Below the pieces are notes generated by a model. The model had not been told where the DNA came from and made no database searches. It saw only the letters and a list, made by a program, of their open reading frames with translations. DNA of 64,000 nucleotides from Clostridium sp. (GTDB lineage Bacteria > Bacillota > Clostridia > Lachnospirales > Lachnospiraceae), in assembly GCA_018377235.1 (NCBI GenBank), contig JAGZZT010000013.1, forward strand, positions 1 to 64,000, written 5' to 3'. Both the position numbers and the translations under genes were made by a program. Positions 16,322-25,295 of this stretch are shown piece after piece (positions within the stretch are counted from its first letter, which is position 1; each line of letters starts with the position of its first letter).

Positions 16322-19300
16322 TCCTCTGTCCCGCCTCCTTCTGTCTCAAGATCTTCCTGTTCGTCTTCCTCATCGTTCTTCTCAATTTCCTCCCAGACTG
16401 CTTCCGGCTTCATGGATTTGAAGCGCCTGAAGCCATATCCCTTTGTCTTTAAATCGAAACCGCATATTCCGTGATAGGGACAGTAGTCGCAGGCAGTTTT
16501 CTCCCCCCTTTTGTAAGGGTCTACAGTGATTCTTCCATCTAAAATCTCTCTTCCCATATCTCTGATTTTTCGATTCACAAACCCGGTCAGAGCTGAAAAA
16601 CGCTTTTCACTGGCTACGGAGGATTTTGCTTCCTGAATAATTCCCGCTTTATAGGCTACAGGAATGACATCAGACTCTGTCTCAATTCTGCGATCCAGAT
16701 GGGAAATGGCCTCCTCCTGGCTGTTAACCAGGCCATTCATGCGCAGAGTCTTTAAAATCTCTGCTTCTTTCTCCTCTTCGTCCATGTCCTCGGCTTTCTC
16801 CACCATGGGATCTGCAATATTATAGTAAAAAATCCCTGCTGGAAGCACCTGCTTATCTGGATATCTGCGCTGTTCCTTCTCCATGGCAGCGTCCAGATAA
16901 ACTACCAGCTGCATCTGAAGTCCATAAAACAGCTCTGTCAGTTCAAACTTCGTCCTGCCAGTCTTGTAATCAATGATTTTCACATACAGCCTGTCCCCGT
17001 CCTCACACAGATCCATCCTGTCAATACGGCCCTGCAGGTGGACAGCCTCTGTCCTGGAAATCGGAATCTTCATAGCTCTGAGATTGTCTGCCGGAGTAAA
17101 GGTAAGTTCAAATCCTGCAGGCTCAAAATCTCCTTTCTTCAGCTGTTCTGTCAGCGCCCAGACCGTCCTGTCAGTAATACGTTCTACCCTGCGCCCCAAA
17201 TATTCGTTCCTTGCCGTATCAGACACCACTGTATTTCCGTATTCCTTCGTCACCTCTGATACACAGCGGCTGACCAGTTCTTTTCTTTCCTTTTCATCCA
17301 GCTGGCGGAAGCTTCTTCCCTCCTCCTGCATCGTCTTAAAAAACAGGTCAATGGAACTATGAAACAGATTTCCCAGATCAGCAGCAGCCAGCTCATACTC
17401 TCTGCGTTCTCGAAGCTCCAGCCCAAAGGTTAAGAAATGAGCATAAGCGCAGGCTGCATAGCGTTCCATCCTGGTTACGCTTCCCCTAAGAATAGGACTG
17501 TAGAGTTTCTGAGCCGCTGTCCTTCCAATCCCCTTATCTTCATATGTATGAAAGGCAGCTTCTACCAGGCGCTTCGTCTCTTCTCTTTTATCTTTATCAA
17601 AATAAAAATGGCGGTATAATTCTAAAAACTGCGGCCGGGCTGCCGCATGCTCCAGATCCCTGAGTCCTTCAATCAGAATTCTCCTGCCTGCCGGATCTGA
17701 CAAAGCCGCCTCTCTGTAGAGATCAGGCTTCGTCTCCCTTAGTTCAGGGAACAGCTTTTTAACCTGGCCAATCAAGCTGGATGGCCGAAGGCTCTTTCCA
17801 GCAGAAGAGGTCTGACTCCAGGTCAGATAGAGGAAATCTGAAGCCTTCGTCATCACGAGATACAGATACAGACGCTCTAAAAATCCCGCTTCCCTGGCTG
17901 TAGGCGCCAGCTCCATGCCTCTTTCCTTCAGCATACGGCGTTCCGCCTCAGTCAAAATTCCGCCTCTCCTGGCGGCTCCCGGTACAATTCCATCATTGAC
18001 TCCAATGAAGAACAAAGCCTTGATATGAGACAGACGCGTTCTGGTTAAATCTCCTGTCACCACCCTGTCTACAACAGCCGGAATCAGGCCCACCTGAATT
18101 TCAGCAAAGCCTGCATCCAGAATCTGGGCATACTCTCTTCTGCTGACTGTCTCATCCCCCAAAAGAGCGGCCAGACGGTCAAATAAATCCATCACAAGTC
18201 CATAAACCTGGCTGTATTCCTTCTCAAGTTCAGCCTCTCCCATCTCGCGAAAAGCCTGTTCCCAGCGGGACAGACGTTCCTCTGCTCCCACACTCTCTAA
18301 AAACTCTACCAAGGCCGCTGTCATTTCTCTGACTGTGGACTGGCGTTCTGAAAATACCTCTTTCAGCGGCAGAAACGGATGCAGAAGGGAATCTTTAAAT
18401 TCATTTATCTCCTCAAGATTCAGGCACTCCCCATCTTTATAGGTGCGCTCCCAGGGCGCACTCCACCGCTTAAACCCCCGAATTCCCATAGCTTTCACAT
18501 AATTTTCCAGCCTGGAAAGCTTCTCCTTTTCCTCTGTCACCATTCCTGTCTTCAAATAGCGAAACATACTTTCATAGGAAAAGTTCTCTGAGAGCGTCTC
18601 CAAAGCCGCCCGCAGAAGCTCCACCACAGGGTTGCTCAGAATGCTCTTTTTACTGTCCATAAAGCAGGGAATTCCATTCTGCTGAAACTGTCTGGCAAGT
18701 TCGCCGGAATAGTCCGGCAGAGCCCCTGTCACTACAGCGATATCCCGGTAACGATATCCTTTTTCCTTCACCAGGCGGTGAATCTCTGCACAGACAAACT
18801 GAATTTCCCGAATAGGATTTTCTGCTTCATAAAGGATCAGACTGTCTCCCTGCACGTTCTCTCTGATACCTGTTCCAGAACGGAACAGGCCTCTCTCAAT
18901 GGCTGAAAGCTCCGGGCTGTTCTGAAAGCGGCGGCACGGTCCTGTCAGCAGGATATCTTTCTCCCTTCCTGCTCCTGTACCGGCTGCCAAATCTATGAGT
19001 CTGCACACTGTATGGCTGCTCATATAAAACAAACTGTGAATAGATTTCTCTCTGTATGGGTTCTCCTCCGGCGGCATGGTCACTGTCACAATGACCTGGC
19101 GGCAGCAGGTTAAAAGAATCTCCAGAATCCGATACTGTACAGGAGTAAAACCGGTATACCCGTCCAGAGTTACCACGCTTCCACGGATTAGACGGGACTT
19201 GGGAAGAACGCGGCAGAGAATATCCAGGATCTCCTCCTGGGCAATAAACCGTTCCTTCGTGTATTCGCGGAATCCGTCATACAGTTCACTCATATCAGAC

Positions 19301-19764
19301 AGCTTCTGCCTCAGCATGGCACTGTCTGCGCTGTCCGCCATCTCCCGTATGCTCTCCCCTGAAACTCCATACTGAAACAGCTCCGACAACATCGATTTCA
19401 GCTCCCCAATAAAGCCAGACTGTTCCAAATGGCTGCCAAACAGACGCAGATCCTTTTTCCTGGATGCCGCCACCTTCCTGAGCACCAGAGATTTGCCCAT
19501 ATCATCCAGCACTGCCGGCGTCTCCACAGCCAACTCCTCAAAAATCCGATAGGCCAGGCGCTCAAAGCTGACAATATCAATATTCCTGACACCATGTCTG
19601 GGATGCATCGTAACAATGTCCTTCTGTGTCTGCATGGTAAACTGCTCCGGCACAATAGCAAAATACCTTCCCTCCGGATCCTCCATAGAACATTTAATTA
19701 AATTTTCATAGAGCGTGTGGGTTTTCCCGGAACCAGAGCCTCCGATGATAAACTGTAATGACAT
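16312..19764 (-). CDS. addB: ATP-dependent nuclease subunit B
   Basis: This 1150-residue protein is AddB, partner of AddA in Chi-regulated resection. It keeps a Walker A-like motif GGSGSGKT at residues 8-15. A RecB-type nuclease domain is marked by IIDYKTGRTKFEL. The cysteines for the structural [4Fe-4S] cluster are visible: one in ERYAACAYAHF and C1092, C1095 and C1101 near the C-terminus. The C-terminal tail is very acidic (NDEEDEQEDLETE). The ATG follows AGGAGGG. Its promoter contains a LexA-type box, which suggests SOS induction. Confidence 0.97.
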   Translation of the reverse strand: MSLQFIIGGSGSGKTHTLYENLIKCSMEDPEGRYFAIVPEQFTMQTQKDIVTMHPRHGVRNIDIVSFERLAYRIFEELAVETPAVLDDMGKSLVLRKVAASRKKDLRLFGSHLEQSGFIGELKSMLSELFQYGVSGESIREMADSADSAMLRQKLSDMSELYDGFREYTKERFIAQEEILDILCRVLPKSRLIRGSVVTLDGYTGFTPVQYRILEILLTCCRQVIVTVTMPPEENPYREKSIHSLFYMSSHTVCRLIDLAAGTGAGREKDILLTGPCRRFQNSPELSAIERGLFRSGTGIRENVQGDSLILYEAENPIREIQFVCAEIHRLVKEKGYRYRDIAVVTGALPDYSGELARQFQQNGIPCFMDSKKSILSNPVVELLRAALETLSENFSYESMFRYLKTGMVTEEKEKLSRLENYVKAMGIRGFKRWSAPWERTYKDGECLNLEEINEFKDSLLHPFLPLKEVFSERQSTVREMTAALVEFLESVGAEERLSRWEQAFREMGEAELEKEYSQVYGLVMDLFDRLAALLGDETVSRREYAQILDAGFAEIQVGLIPAVVDRVVTGDLTRTRLSHIKALFFIGVNDGIVPGAARRGGILTEAERRMLKERGMELAPTAREAGFLERLYLYLVMTKASDFLYLTWSQTSSAGKSLRPSSLIGQVKKLFPELRETKPDLYREAALSDPAGRRILIEGLRDLEHAAARPQFLELYRHFYFDKDKREETKRLVEAAFHTYEDKGIGRTAAQKLYSPILRGSVTRMERYAACAYAHFLTFGLELRERREYELAAADLGNLFHSSIDLFFKTMQEEGRSFRQLDEKERKELVSRCVSEVTKEYGNTVVSDTARNEYLGRRVERITDRTVWALTEQLKKGDFEPAGFELTFTPADNLRAMKIPISRTEAVHLQGRIDRMDLCEDGDRLYVKIIDYKTGRTKFELTELFYGLQMQLVVYLDAAMEKEQRRYPDKQVLPAGIFYYNIADPMVEKAEDMDEEEKEAEILKTLRMNGLVNSQEEAISHLDRRIETESDVIPVAYKAGIIQEAKSSVASEKRFSALTGFVNRKIRDMGREILDGRITVDPYKRGEKTACDYCPYHGICGFDLKTKGYGFRRFKSMKPEAVWEEIEKNDEEDEQEDLETEGGGTEEWE

Positions 19765-19792
19765 GAAACCCTCCTATTTCTTTGATATCTCC

Positions 19793-19821
19793 ATTGTATA
19801 ACAAACATATGTTCTGGTCAA
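19793..19821 (-). promoter_or_regulatory. Sigma-A promoter of addBA
   Basis: TTGACC (19816-19821) and TACAAT (19793-19798) are 17 bases apart on the minus strand, and each is one mismatch from consensus. The start codon of addB is about 30 bases downstream. Confidence 0.65.
19803..19814 (-). promoter_or_regulatory. LexA (SOS) box candidate in the addBA promoter
   Basis: GAACATATGTTT on the minus strand fits the Gram-positive LexA pattern GAAC-N4-GTTY. It lies wholly between the -35 and -10 boxes, where a bound repressor would block RNA polymerase. Confidence 0.55.
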
Positions 19822-19906
19822 GAGGAAATTATATTCACCAGGAAGCTGCGAATAAATCATTCATTTCTCCCATACACTATAATAAACAATACTGAGAGGT
19901 CTTTTT

Positions 19907-20359
19907 ATGAGCTCTAAAACGAAAATCGTAGTGCTTCGGATGAAGGAAATCATCTATACTGCCATCTTTATTGGGCTGGGAATCATCCTTGTGACGCTGC
20001 TTTTTATCATGTTCCGCCCAAAAAAGGAGCCTCAGGCCGTCTCCTCCGATCAAATTCAGGCAGCTCAGGCCTCCTACACACCGGGGCTTTACCGTGCTTC
20101 TCTTTCGCTTGGAAGTCAAAATGTAGATCTGGAGGTAGCAGTCGATGCCGATCATATTAATTCCATTTCTATGCTGCCGCTGAGCGATTCAGTCGAGACG
20201 ATGTATCCTCTGATGGCTCCGGCTCTGGATCAGCTGTCTGAACAGATCTGCTCCTCCCAGTCTCTGGAAAACCTTACATATCCGGAGGGCTGCCAATACA
20301 CCTGCTCCGCTCTGGTTCAGGCTATCGAGTCCTGTCTTTTAAAGGCCTCCAACCAATAG
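19907..20359 (+). CDS. Membrane-anchored small protein, FMN-binding-like C-terminus
   Basis: This is a 150-residue protein with one N-terminal transmembrane helix (about residues 13-36) after basic residues, then an extracytoplasmic domain. That domain, from TPGLYRASLSLGSQ to the C-terminal CQYTCSALVQAIESC, follows the outline of the FMN_bind domain (Gly-x-Tyr start, I-x-x-I segment, Ala-rich last helix). It lacks the SGAT threonine that carries covalent FMN, so flavin binding is doubtful. The start follows GAGG, and a TATAAT lies upstream. It is divergent from addB and ends at a good terminator. The function is unknown. Confidence 0.65.
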   Translation: MSSKTKIVVLRMKEIIYTAIFIGLGIILVTLLFIMFRPKKEPQAVSSDQIQAAQASYTPGLYRASLSLGSQNVDLEVAVDADHINSISMLPLSDSVETMYPLMAPALDQLSEQICSSQSLENLTYPEGCQYTCSALVQAIESCLLKASNQ

Positions 20360-20370
20360 GAAACAAGATA

Positions 20371-20416
20371 AAAAGGATGCGGGATATCTGGATCTGCCAG
20401 ATTCACGCATCCTTTT
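20371..20416. terminator. Bidirectional intrinsic terminator
   Basis: AAAAGGATGCG (20371-20381) pairs with CGCATCCTTTT (20406-20416). It lies between the convergent small membrane gene and the SseB-like gene. Confidence 0.8.
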
Positions 20417-20429
20417 CCTATCAATGATG

Positions 20430-21236
20430 TTATACGGTCTCCGTCTTCTGCTCCGCCCCGTCTCCTCCAGCCGGCGCGGCCGGTTTCCGATTCAGGTTGA
20501 ACGGCAGATTCAGACTCATAATATTTAATACCACGCCCTTGGCCTCAGGAGCCACTAAAACGGCCAGCTTGTCTGCGTCTGCCGCTACAGGGCGGAACTT
20601 GTTCTCTCTGTTAAACTTCTGAAATTCCAGCGCATCTGTAAAAATAGGCTGATACATCTGACCGTCTTTCAGTTTAGCCAGCGGAACCCCCTTTTCTTCC
20701 TTCTGAAGAGCTAAAATATATTTTCCCTTCTTAAAATCAGCCAGCAGCTCCTCCAGCAGCTCATTAGTTTTCTCGTCCGGCTGTGGATTCGGCTGTTTTC
20801 TCATCTCCTGCGCGTAGTAAAGAGCTGTTAAATGAAGCTGCGGATTCTCAATCCAAACGGTTCCTTCTGGCTGCTCCTCAGGCTTCTTTCGTCTGACCAG
20901 CTCTTCTAACTGAAACCTCGTGTCCTCGCTGCTATTTTTCATCACAATGGCGTTAATTCCCATGGTAAACAGGCTGGTGAAGAACAGAAGCTTTTGCTTT
21001 TCCTCTACTCTGACAATGGAAACTGGAATTTTTTCTTCCAGCAGAGCCTTCCCCTTTTCTCTGGCCTCATCTTCCGTAAAAAACATGAAAATCTCATCAT
21101 CAAAGGTTTCTGCATCGCACTCTACATAAGGTTCCTTTGTACATGCTGACATTAACACAAACAATTCCGGAACACTTCTCATCTTCTGAAGAAGCGCTGT
21201 CTTCTCCAACACTTCTCTGCTTGTTTCATTATTCAT
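20430..21236 (-). CDS. SseB-like family protein
   Basis: This 268-residue soluble protein resembles the SseB N-terminal domain family of Clostridia. It appears to hold two related halves. One has ELFVLMSACTKEPYVE, FMFFTEDEAREKG and a TMGINAIVMKN segment. The second has ILALQKEEKG, QPIFTDALEFQKF and VLNIMSLNLPFNLNRK. Such proteins are often encoded by enteric Firmicutes without known function. The start MNNETSREVLEK is taken because GGAGGGAG precedes it; a longer frame adds ten residues with poor support. The C-terminus is low-complexity (Ala/Pro/Gly/Glu). It has a perfect consensus promoter. Confidence 0.7.
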   Translation of the reverse strand: MNNETSREVLEKTALLQKMRSVPELFVLMSACTKEPYVECDAETFDDEIFMFFTEDEAREKGKALLEEKIPVSIVRVEEKQKLLFFTSLFTMGINAIVMKNSSEDTRFQLEELVRRKKPEEQPEGTVWIENPQLHLTALYYAQEMRKQPNPQPDEKTNELLEELLADFKKGKYILALQKEEKGVPLAKLKDGQMYQPIFTDALEFQKFNRENKFRPVAADADKLAVLVAPEAKGVVLNIMSLNLPFNLNRKPAAPAGGDGAEQKTETV

Positions 21237-21298
21237 AAGTATATTCTCCCTCCGCCTTCTTTCCACTCTGCCGAAAAGCGGCTTATTTTCTGATATTC

Positions 21299-21327
21299 AT
21301 TATAAGCAAAAGAATTTTTTGTGTCAA
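21299..21327 (-). promoter_or_regulatory. Consensus sigma-A promoter of the SseB-like gene
   Basis: TTGACA (21322-21327), 17 bases, TATAAT (21299-21304) on the minus strand: a perfect match to consensus. Confidence 0.75.
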
Positions 21328-21392
21328 CTGAAAGAGACTGAACCATTTCTGTAAAGTTCCTCAAAAAGAACAATCTTTTTGTCTTTTTCATC

Positions 21393-21420
21393 TGGACATT
21401 GTATACAGGAAATGTATAAT
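21393..21420 (+). promoter_or_regulatory. Promoter of the SulP transporter gene
   Basis: TGGACA (21393-21398), 16 bases, TATAAT (21415-21420). The predicted start coincides with a small hairpin (GGCAGGA at 21427-21433 pairing with TCCTGCC at 21441-21447), so the mRNA would begin with a stem-loop. Confidence 0.6.
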
Positions 21421-21474
21421 AATAGCGGCAGGACTGAAAATCCTGCCTATTACTATGCTCACAAGGGGGAAATT

Positions 21475-23118
21475 ATGGAAAAGATGCGTCCCATGCTGCT
21501 TACAACATGGAAATCTTACAGTAAGGAACAATTTTTCAAGGATCTCATAGCTGGAATTGTGGTGGCAATCATTGCTCTTCCACTGTCTATCGCTCTGGCT
21601 CTGGCTTCCGGAGTCGGTCCGGAACAGGGTATCTACACGGCTATCGTAGCAGGCTTTGTCATCTCGCTGTTAGGCGGAAGCCAGGTACAGATTGCAGGCC
21701 CCACCGCTGCTTTCGCAACCATCGTAGCAGGAATAGTGGCTCGAAGCGGTATGGACGGACTGGCTGTGGCAACAATTCTGGCTGGAATTATTCTCATTAT
21801 CATGGGCTTCTGCCGTTTCGGAGCTCTGATTAAATTTATTCCGTTTACCATTACCACCGGATTTACCTCCGGTATTGCCGTCACTATCGTCATCGGACAG
21901 CTGAAGGACTTCTTCGGAGTTGCCTATCCAGAGGGAATGCCCACTATTGAAACCATGGAAAAACTTAAGGCCTTTGCTGCAGGCTTTGGAACCCTGAACA
22001 CAGACGCTTTAATCGTAGGTCTTGTATGCCTGGCCATTCTTATTATTACTCCCTATTTTTCAGAAAAAATTCCCGGCTCCCTGCTGGCAGTAATCGGCGG
22101 AATTCTGATGGTAAAATTCCTTCCTCTGAACGTCAATACCATTGGGGATCTCTACACCATCAGCAGTGCGCTTCCATCTTTTCATCTGCCTGCGCTGAAC
22201 TTTGAAATGATCCAGGCCGCTCTGCCGGATGCCTTCACCATCGCTGTACTGGCTGCCATTGAATCGCTCCTCTCCTGTGTAGTAGCGGACGGAATGATCA
22301 ACGGAAAACACCGCTCTGACATGGAGCTGGCCGCTCAGGGCGCCGGAAATATCGCCTCTGCCCTTTTCGGCGGCATCCCCGCTACAGGAGCTATTGCCCG
22401 GACGGCGGCAAATATTAAAAACGGCGGACGGACACCTGTAGCTGGTATGGTTCACGCTCTGGTTCTGGTACTGATTCTCGTAGTATTTATGCCTTATGCA
22501 GGCATGATTCCCATGCCGGCTATCGCTGCCATACTCTTTATGGTTGCCTACAACATGTGCCAATGGAGAACCTTTGCAGAGCTGGTAAAAACAGCGCCGA
22601 AAAGTGATATTGCCGTTTTAATTATCACATTCTTCCTGACCATTGTCTTCGATCTGGTTGTCGCCATCGAATTCGGCATTCTGCTTGCAGGTCTTCTCTT
22701 CATGAAGCGTATGAGCGATGTGACAGAAGTTCACAGCTGGAAATATGCAGAGGACGAGGATGAGGCGGAACGTGAAAAACTGAGACAGCTTCCTCCCCAT
22801 ATCAATGTATATGAGATCAGCGGCCCTCTCTTCTTCGGCGCTGCTGACGAAATCGGCCGAATCGTGGCCAGAGAACGTGCCACGTGCCTGATTCTGCGCA
22901 TGAGGAGCGTCCCGGCAATCGACAGCACCGCTATGAACGCTATGAACGATCTGCTGAAGCGATGCCAGAAAAAGAACATTACCCTGATTCTTTCCCACGT
23001 CAATCCTCAGCCTATGAAGGTCATGGAAAAGGCCGGATATGTGGAAAAAATAGGACGTGAATATTTTTGTGAAAATATTGACGCTGCCATTAAAAAGGCG
23101 GAAGAACTGGTAAAATAA
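21475..23118 (+). CDS. SulP family inorganic anion transporter
   Basis: This 547-residue SLC26/SulP permease has about 12-14 membrane segments followed by a cytoplasmic STAS domain. The conserved transporter signature is visible in GVGPEQGIYTAIVAG and GSQVQIAGPTAAF. The STAS domain runs from about residue 440 (INVYEISGPLFFGAAD) to the end, with AIDSTAMNAM at the usual phosphorylation-type loop. Members carry sulfate, bicarbonate or dicarboxylates; the anion cannot be told from sequence. The start MEKMRPMLLT is chosen for the AAGGGGGA site; an upstream ATG would translate the promoter. It is monocistronic, between its own promoter and terminator. Confidence 0.9.
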   Translation: MEKMRPMLLTTWKSYSKEQFFKDLIAGIVVAIIALPLSIALALASGVGPEQGIYTAIVAGFVISLLGGSQVQIAGPTAAFATIVAGIVARSGMDGLAVATILAGIILIIMGFCRFGALIKFIPFTITTGFTSGIAVTIVIGQLKDFFGVAYPEGMPTIETMEKLKAFAAGFGTLNTDALIVGLVCLAILIITPYFSEKIPGSLLAVIGGILMVKFLPLNVNTIGDLYTISSALPSFHLPALNFEMIQAALPDAFTIAVLAAIESLLSCVVADGMINGKHRSDMELAAQGAGNIASALFGGIPATGAIARTAANIKNGGRTPVAGMVHALVLVLILVVFMPYAGMIPMPAIAAILFMVAYNMCQWRTFAELVKTAPKSDIAVLIITFFLTIVFDLVVAIEFGILLAGLLFMKRMSDVTEVHSWKYAEDEDEAEREKLRQLPPHINVYEISGPLFFGAADEIGRIVARERATCLILRMRSVPAIDSTAMNAMNDLLKRCQKKNITLILSHVNPQPMKVMEKAGYVEKIGREYFCENIDAAIKKAEELVK

Positions 23119-23159
23119 GAGAAAGGATCTGCATTGAGACCCTTTCAAATGCTGTTTTC

Positions 23160-23216
23160 ATAGAAAAATCCTCCTGTCATTTGATGTAATATCATTTTAC
23201 AGGAGGATTTTTCTAT
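23160..23216. terminator. Bidirectional intrinsic terminator
   Basis: ATAGAAAAATCCTCCTGT (23160-23177) pairs perfectly with ACAGGAGGATTTTTCTAT (23199-23216), between the convergent SulP gene and rlmD. Confidence 0.9.
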
Positions 23217-23235
23217 CCTTTTACTCCATAAGCCC

Positions 23236-24645
23236 TTATTTTATGCGGGTTAAGAGGCATACCGTCTCCACATTCCCCGTTCCAGGAAACATGTCTACGC
23301 AGCATGCCTTCTCCACCTGGTAGCCCCGCTCTGTAAGAACCGCCAGATCCCGGGCCAGACTGGTAGGCTTGCAGGATACATACACCATCCGATCTACGCC
23401 AAAATCTATAATTTTCTCAATGGCCTTAGGATGGATTCCGTCTCTTGGCGGGTCTAATACAATAAAATCCGGCTTGTCCTTCAGCTCGCCCACAACCTTT
23501 AGTACATCACCTGCGATAAATTCGCAGTTTGACAGACCGTTGAGCCCTGCATTCACCTTAGCGGCCTCCACGGCTTCCTCTACAATCTCCACGCCCACAA
23601 CCTTTTCCGCCACCGGAGCCAGGATCTGGGCAATTGTACCTGTTCCGCTGTAAAGGTCAAACACTACTTTTCCATCCACGCCTCCCACATATTCTCTCGT
23701 CTTCTCGTAGAGCACCTCGGCTCCCAGAGAATTGGTCTGGAAGAAGGAGAAAGGAGAAATCCTGAATTTCAATCCCAGCAGCTCTTCATAGAAGAAATCC
23801 TGGCCGAAGAGAATCTCTGTTCCCTCATCCTTCACCGCATCGGCCAGCGTATCGTTCTTTGTATGAAGAATTCCCGCCATTGTCCCCTCTAAGGAAAGAG
23901 CCAGAAGCCTGTCCTTCCACTGAGCTAACAGTTCCTCTTCCGCGCCTGTCCAGCCTTCTGTTTTTAAGGTGTCTGTCTGAGTCGTTGTAATCAGATCAAT
24001 GAGAATTTCCCCCGTCTTCACGGCTCTTCTCACCAGGAGATGGCGCAGATAGCCTGTCTTCTGCATTTTTTTATAAAACGGAATCTGTTTCTCCTCGAAA
24101 AATTCCTTGGTGCAGAGCAGAATCTTCGTAAAGTCCTCATTGACAATCCTGCACTCTCCTACTGTCACTACATCGTAAAAGCTGCCTCTTTTGTGCATTC
24201 CCAGAGCCAGCGGTCCATCCTTTACCTCGTCCCCAAAGGAAAATTCCATTTTATTTCTGTACCGCTCAGAAATCGGGCTTCCAATAATCCCCTGAAAGAT
24301 CCAGCTGCCTTCTCCTGGTTCCCCCAGCACAGGCGTCAAAATATCCCTCACCTGGCATTCCTTGATCTTTAACTGCTCTTCATAGGGAATCGTCTGATAC
24401 AGACAGCCGCCGCAAATTCCAAAATGGGGACATGGATACTCTGTCTGCTCCAATGGAGAACTCTCCTCCACAGACAAAAGGCGTCCCTCGCATTTTCCTT
24501 TTCTCCTCTTATTTACTAAAAAACGCACCTTCTGGCCAGGAAGAGCATTTTTTACAACAACACGCTCTCCTTCTATGTAAATATTCCCTTTATTGGGAAA
24601 ATCCATATTTTCAACAATTCCTTCGTAAATTTCACCTTTTTTCAT
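23236..24645 (-). CDS. rlmD: 23S rRNA (uracil-5-)-methyltransferase RlmD
   Basis: This 469-residue SAM-dependent RNA methyltransferase of the RlmD/TrmA group has, in order: an N-terminal TRAM domain (about residues 1-55), a cysteine cluster for [4Fe-4S] (CPHFGICGGCLYQ), the SAM fold (VFDLYSGTGTIAQILA) and FIVLDPPRDG. The catalytic cysteine is in VYVSCKPTSLARDL, and the C-terminal motif is DMFPGTGNVETV. Firmicutes often have two paralogues, so the exact uridine is not certain. The start MKKGEIYEG is chosen because AAGGA lies 11 bases upstream; earlier ATGs are in frame. It ends at a shared terminator. Confidence 0.92.
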   Translation of the reverse strand: MKKGEIYEGIVENMDFPNKGNIYIEGERVVVKNALPGQKVRFLVNKRRKGKCEGRLLSVEESSPLEQTEYPCPHFGICGGCLYQTIPYEEQLKIKECQVRDILTPVLGEPGEGSWIFQGIIGSPISERYRNKMEFSFGDEVKDGPLALGMHKRGSFYDVVTVGECRIVNEDFTKILLCTKEFFEEKQIPFYKKMQKTGYLRHLLVRRAVKTGEILIDLITTTQTDTLKTEGWTGAEEELLAQWKDRLLALSLEGTMAGILHTKNDTLADAVKDEGTEILFGQDFFYEELLGLKFRISPFSFFQTNSLGAEVLYEKTREYVGGVDGKVVFDLYSGTGTIAQILAPVAEKVVGVEIVEEAVEAAKVNAGLNGLSNCEFIAGDVLKVVGELKDKPDFIVLDPPRDGIHPKAIEKIIDFGVDRMVYVSCKPTSLARDLAVLTERGYQVEKACCVDMFPGTGNVETVCLLTRIK

Positions 24646-24843
24646 TTTATTGCCGTTCCTTTCCATTCTCTTTTCATCTGCTTTTTTCAGCATTCGTGTA
24701 CATTGATTCTGTATATTCTTTCTCTGTATGAATACAGCTTTGATGCTTATCGATCCTGCTCAGATCCAGCTCTCAACAGTATACACAAAAAAAGTATGTT
24801 TGCCTAGAGGCTATAAAAGCCGGAATGTTCCGATAAAGAGAAA

Positions 24844-24870
24844 AGCCGGAAAACCAATCGGTCTCCGGCT
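24844..24870 (-). terminator. Intrinsic terminator of the acidic-tail membrane gene
   Basis: AGCCGGA (24844-24850) pairs with TCCGGCT (24864-24870). On the minus strand the stem is followed by TTTCTCTTT. Confidence 0.65.
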
Positions 24871-24892
24871 CCTGTTTCCTTTATTTCTGTTC

Positions 24893-25186
24893 CTATTCCT
24901 TCTCTACTGCCTTTGCCTCCTCTTCATCAAAGAAGTCATCGTCAAAATCGTCCTCAAAGTCATCTTCAAAGTCTTCGAGATAATCTGGTGTAAAGAAGCG
25001 GTACACTCCGTAAGCAATAGCGGCTACAGCTGCTACAACGCCGATGATTGCCAAGATCCAGAGTACGCAGGTCTTTTTCTTCTCTTCCTCTTCTTTTCTG
25101 TGGAGGAACTCATTCAGTTTGGTGGCATTCATAATCTCTTCCACACGGTTAAAGGCATCTTTGCCCATCATATCAAACTTATTCAT
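24893..25186 (-). CDS. Small membrane protein with acidic C-terminal tail
   Basis: I do not recognise this 97-residue protein. It has an N-terminal helical region ending in a charged run (about residues 1-38, with EEEEKKK), one transmembrane helix (about 40-63, ILAIIGVVAAVAAIAYGVY), and a strongly acidic tail built from repeats of EDDF-like units (about 70-90). The N-terminal basic stretch next to the helix and the acidic end suggest the tail faces outward, which is inference. The ATG follows AAGGA, and a TGG-TATAAT extended -10 element (25225-25230) lies upstream. A terminator follows, so it is monocistronic. Confidence 0.7.
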   Translation of the reverse strand: MNKFDMMGKDAFNRVEEIMNATKLNEFLHRKEEEEKKKTCVLWILAIIGVVAAVAAIAYGVYRFFTPDYLEDFEDDFEDDFDDDFFDEEEAKAVEKE

Positions 25187-25295
25187 CGTTCCACGTCCTT
25201 TCTTTATAAGATTGGTCTGATACTATTATACCATTATCCTGCTCTTTTTACTATATATATTTACTTCAAAAAAGAAATTTTATGCAGCAGTTTTA

